The notes under the pieces were generated by a model. That model worked only from the letters and a program-made list of their open reading frames with translations, ran no database searches and had not been told where the DNA came from. A stretch of DNA of 64,000 bases, taken from Moellerella sp963519845. Its GTDB lineage: Bacteria; Pseudomonadota; Gammaproteobacteria; Enterobacterales; Enterobacteriaceae. Positions 62,399-64,000 of the stretch are shown in pieces. The stretch is from assembly GCA_963519845.1 (NCBI GenBank), contig CAUQNX010000003.1, positions 62,001 through 126,000 of the forward strand. Direction: 5' to 3'. Position numbers and translations under genes: made by a program. Each line of letters opens with the position of its first letter. Within the stretch, counting starts at the first letter, position 1.

Positions 62399-63628
62399 AT
62401 GCAGAAATCACTTCGAAAAATATTGTCTGTCTCAACATTGGCGCTCGCACTAACCGCTTGTTCTACCCCCTCACAAGATAACCCCACACCTCGGCTATTG
62501 AAGCTGGATACTAATGCCTCTTCAGATTGGCAAATTTTAGGTGGCGACCAATTATCTTATGAGCAAGTGGCTAAAATTGTCGACCTCTATGCTAACCGTA
62601 TATTTAATGAGAGTAATGCCCAAGGAATGGCGATTATTGTTATCGATAATAATCAAACCTTCTCCCGCTATTATGGTGAAACCGCACCCGGTAGTCGGCA
62701 GAAACCCGGTCCTAACTCTTTAGTTCGTATTGCCTCAGTGACTAAATTAATGACCAGTGAAATACTGATCAAAATGGAACAAGATAAAAAAATACAGATC
62801 ACCGACCCATTACAGAAATATAGCAACGGTAATGTCTCTGTTCCCGATAATGGTTCAGGCCAACCTATTCGTCTGTTTCATTTAGCTAGCCATACCAGCG
62901 GCTTGCCACGGGAGCAACCTAATGGTCAATGGGGACGGCCTGTATTTATCTGGCCAACACAAGAGCAGCGCTGGAGCTGGCTAAAAACTGGTAAACTGGA
63001 CGCTAATCCAGGAACTGTCGCCTCTTACTCTAATCTCGCCTATGATCTGCTGGCCGATGCGCTGATTAAAGCCTCAGGTAAAAGCTATCCACAGCTATTT
63101 AAAGAGTACGTGACCGCACCCGCCAAAATGGACAGTACCAGCTATTCACCGACTCCAGCTCAGTGCGCCCGCCTAATGGTTGGCTTTAAACCCAGTCCCT
63201 GCCATAACACCTTAGCGGCCGCAGGTAGCGGTGGTGTCTATTCAACACCTGCCGATATGCAGAAGTGGATGCAAGAATTTCTATCAACGGATAAGCAGTT
63301 ACGTAAAAAAACAGCAGCTCGTGAGCAAGGCGTCTTCTACCAAAGAGCACAATTGCTTGATATTAAAGGAATGGATGTTGCAGGACAAGCGGATGGTATT
63401 GGCCTAGGCTGGGTCTATATGAAGCCACAAAATGGCGTTCCAGGCATCTACCAAAAAACAGGCGGTGGCGGTGGATTTAATGCTTATATGACGATGATCC
63501 CAAAACAGAATATTGGCATATTTGTCGTGATGACTCGTAAGGATAGTAGTAAGTTCAGTAAGCTAACCCTCGGCGTTAACGAGCTAACGAGAGCCCTTTC
63601 CAAGAATAACTCCTATGGTAAACATTGA
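62399..63628 (+). CDS. ampH: AmpH-like penicillin-binding serine hydrolase
   Basis: 409 aa with a lipobox LTAC (Cys21), so possibly a lipoprotein. Class C beta-lactamase/DD-peptidase fold with active-site SVTK (113-116), YSN (210-212) and KTGGGGG near 355. This matches E. coli AmpH, a low-molecular-weight DD-carboxypeptidase/endopeptidase that trims peptidoglycan in the periplasm and binds beta-lactams without strong hydrolysis. Single gene ending in its own terminator. Confidence 0.85.
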   Translation: MQKSLRKILSVSTLALALTACSTPSQDNPTPRLLKLDTNASSDWQILGGDQLSYEQVAKIVDLYANRIFNESNAQGMAIIVIDNNQTFSRYYGETAPGSRQKPGPNSLVRIASVTKLMTSEILIKMEQDKKIQITDPLQKYSNGNVSVPDNGSGQPIRLFHLASHTSGLPREQPNGQWGRPVFIWPTQEQRWSWLKTGKLDANPGTVASYSNLAYDLLADALIKASGKSYPQLFKEYVTAPAKMDSTSYSPTPAQCARLMVGFKPSPCHNTLAAAGSGGVYSTPADMQKWMQEFLSTDKQLRKKTAAREQGVFYQRAQLLDIKGMDVAGQADGIGLGWVYMKPQNGVPGIYQKTGGGGGFNAYMTMIPKQNIGIFVVMTRKDSSKFSKLTLGVNELTRALSKNNSYGKH

Positions 63629-63710
63629 AAGGGTACCACCGACGCCATCAAGGCAGTGGTGAGCTACTCAATACCGGCAAAATCGATAGTCTCTAGGTTA
63701 ATGAATTTAA

Positions 63711-63736
63711 TGGCTGCCTAATGGCAGCCATTTTTT
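63711..63736 (+). terminator. Terminator of ampH
   Basis: Perfect stem TGGCTGCC/GGCAGCCA with a 4-base loop followed by TTTTTTATTTT, 83 bases after the ampH stop. It also lies just before the 3' end of the convergent lptG. Confidence 0.9.
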
Positions 63737-63746
63737 ATTTTAGTGA

Positions 63747-64000
63747 CTACTTTCTTTTCACCAATAAAGTAATGCTTATCACGAGGAATAAGACACTGGG
63801 TAGCAATGCGGCAATAATTGGCGGGACACCATAAACCAAACTTAACTTGCCAAAACCTTCATTGAGTAAGTAGAAAATAAATCCACCAGAGATACCAATA
63901 ATCACTCTAACGCCCATAGGGACGCTACGTAACGGGCCAAAAATAAAGGAAACGGCCATCAACATCATTACGGCGGCAGAGAGTGGCGACAATAATTTTT
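63747..64000 (-). CDS. lptG: LPS export permease LptG (3' part)
   Basis: The C-terminal ~84 residues, with the open frame running off the right edge. Hydrophobic helices LSPLSAAVMMLMAVSFIFGPL, GISGGFIFYLLNEGFG and AALLPSVLFLVISITLLVKRK match the C-terminus of LptG, which with LptF forms the inner-membrane gate of the LPS extraction ABC transporter. In E. coli lptG also neighbours the leuX island site. Confidence 0.9.
   Translation of the reverse strand, partial: KLLSPLSAAVMMLMAVSFIFGPLRSVPMGVRVIIGISGGFIFYLLNEGFGKLSLVYGVPPIIAALLPSVLFLVISITLLVKRK

Overview
The window looks like a chromosomal segment of an AT-rich member of the Enterobacterales, most likely Morganellaceae (Providencia/Proteus-like). 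The evidence is the potABCD operon, ampH and lptG beside a tRNA-Leu(CAA) (leuX-type) gene, and two chaperone-usher fimbrial operons each headed by a small MrpJ-like helix-turn-helix gene. The genus is an inference; no species-specific marker was checked.

Layout. 0-1.3 kb: the 3' part of an unrecognised gene that needs a -1 frameshift, and a small hypothetical gene. 1.3-5.1 kb: spermidine/putrescine ABC transporter potABCD (minus strand). 5.7-8.5 kb: MFS exporter with an NTF2-like partner gene and a divergent LysR regulator. 8.8-14.3 kb: HAAAP-type amino-acid permease, aspartate/glutamate racemase with a divergent LysR regulator, and a dicarboxylate/amino-acid:cation symporter. 14.9-24.3 kb: an eight-gene minus-strand operon encoding a FGGY kinase, a fucose-isomerase-like enzyme, a DHDPS/NAL-type aldolase, a cytoplasmic sialidase-like protein, a TctCBA tripartite transporter and a LacI repressor. 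It looks like a catabolic route for an acidic sugar whose substrate I cannot name. 24.5-32.2 kb and 33.5-40.8 kb: two complete fimbrial operons. Upstream of the second lies a 306-bp invertible element with perfect 23-bp inverted repeats and, beyond it, a FimB/MrpI-type recombinase. The strongest promoter candidate in the element points away from the operon, so the assembled orientation is probably OFF.

42.3-61.9 kb: a composite genomic island at the 3' end of leuX. The outer island has an intact P4-type integrase next to the tRNA and an att repeat about 18.3 kb away at 43.6 kb. Immediately beyond that repeat sits a second, internally deleted copy of the same integrase and a decayed piece of the same IS3-family transposase found at 55.5-56.7 kb. 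This means tandem islands or remains of an older insertion. The island carries a T6SS-type effector module (PAAR, DUF4123 adaptor, accessory gene, Tox-REase-5 toxin, two Imm52 immunity genes and a toxin remnant between them). It also has a CP4-57-like core (DUF932, KlcA/ArdB antirestriction, WYL regulator, YaaW-like protein, inovirus Gp2/YfjJ-like protein, AlpA regulator), an IS3-family element with a broken transposase, a cysteine-repeat mini-protein, and a SIR2-HerA antiphage defence pair directly behind the integrase. 62.2-64 kb: a 28-residue membrane peptide, ampH and the 3' end of lptG (chromosomal backbone).

The most notable items are the phase switch, the SIR2-HerA pair, the Tox-REase-5/Imm52 cassette with signs of recent duplication, the four-repeat cysteine protein, and the uncharacterised acidic-sugar operon. 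No CRISPR array or rRNA was seen, and the only tRNA is leuX.
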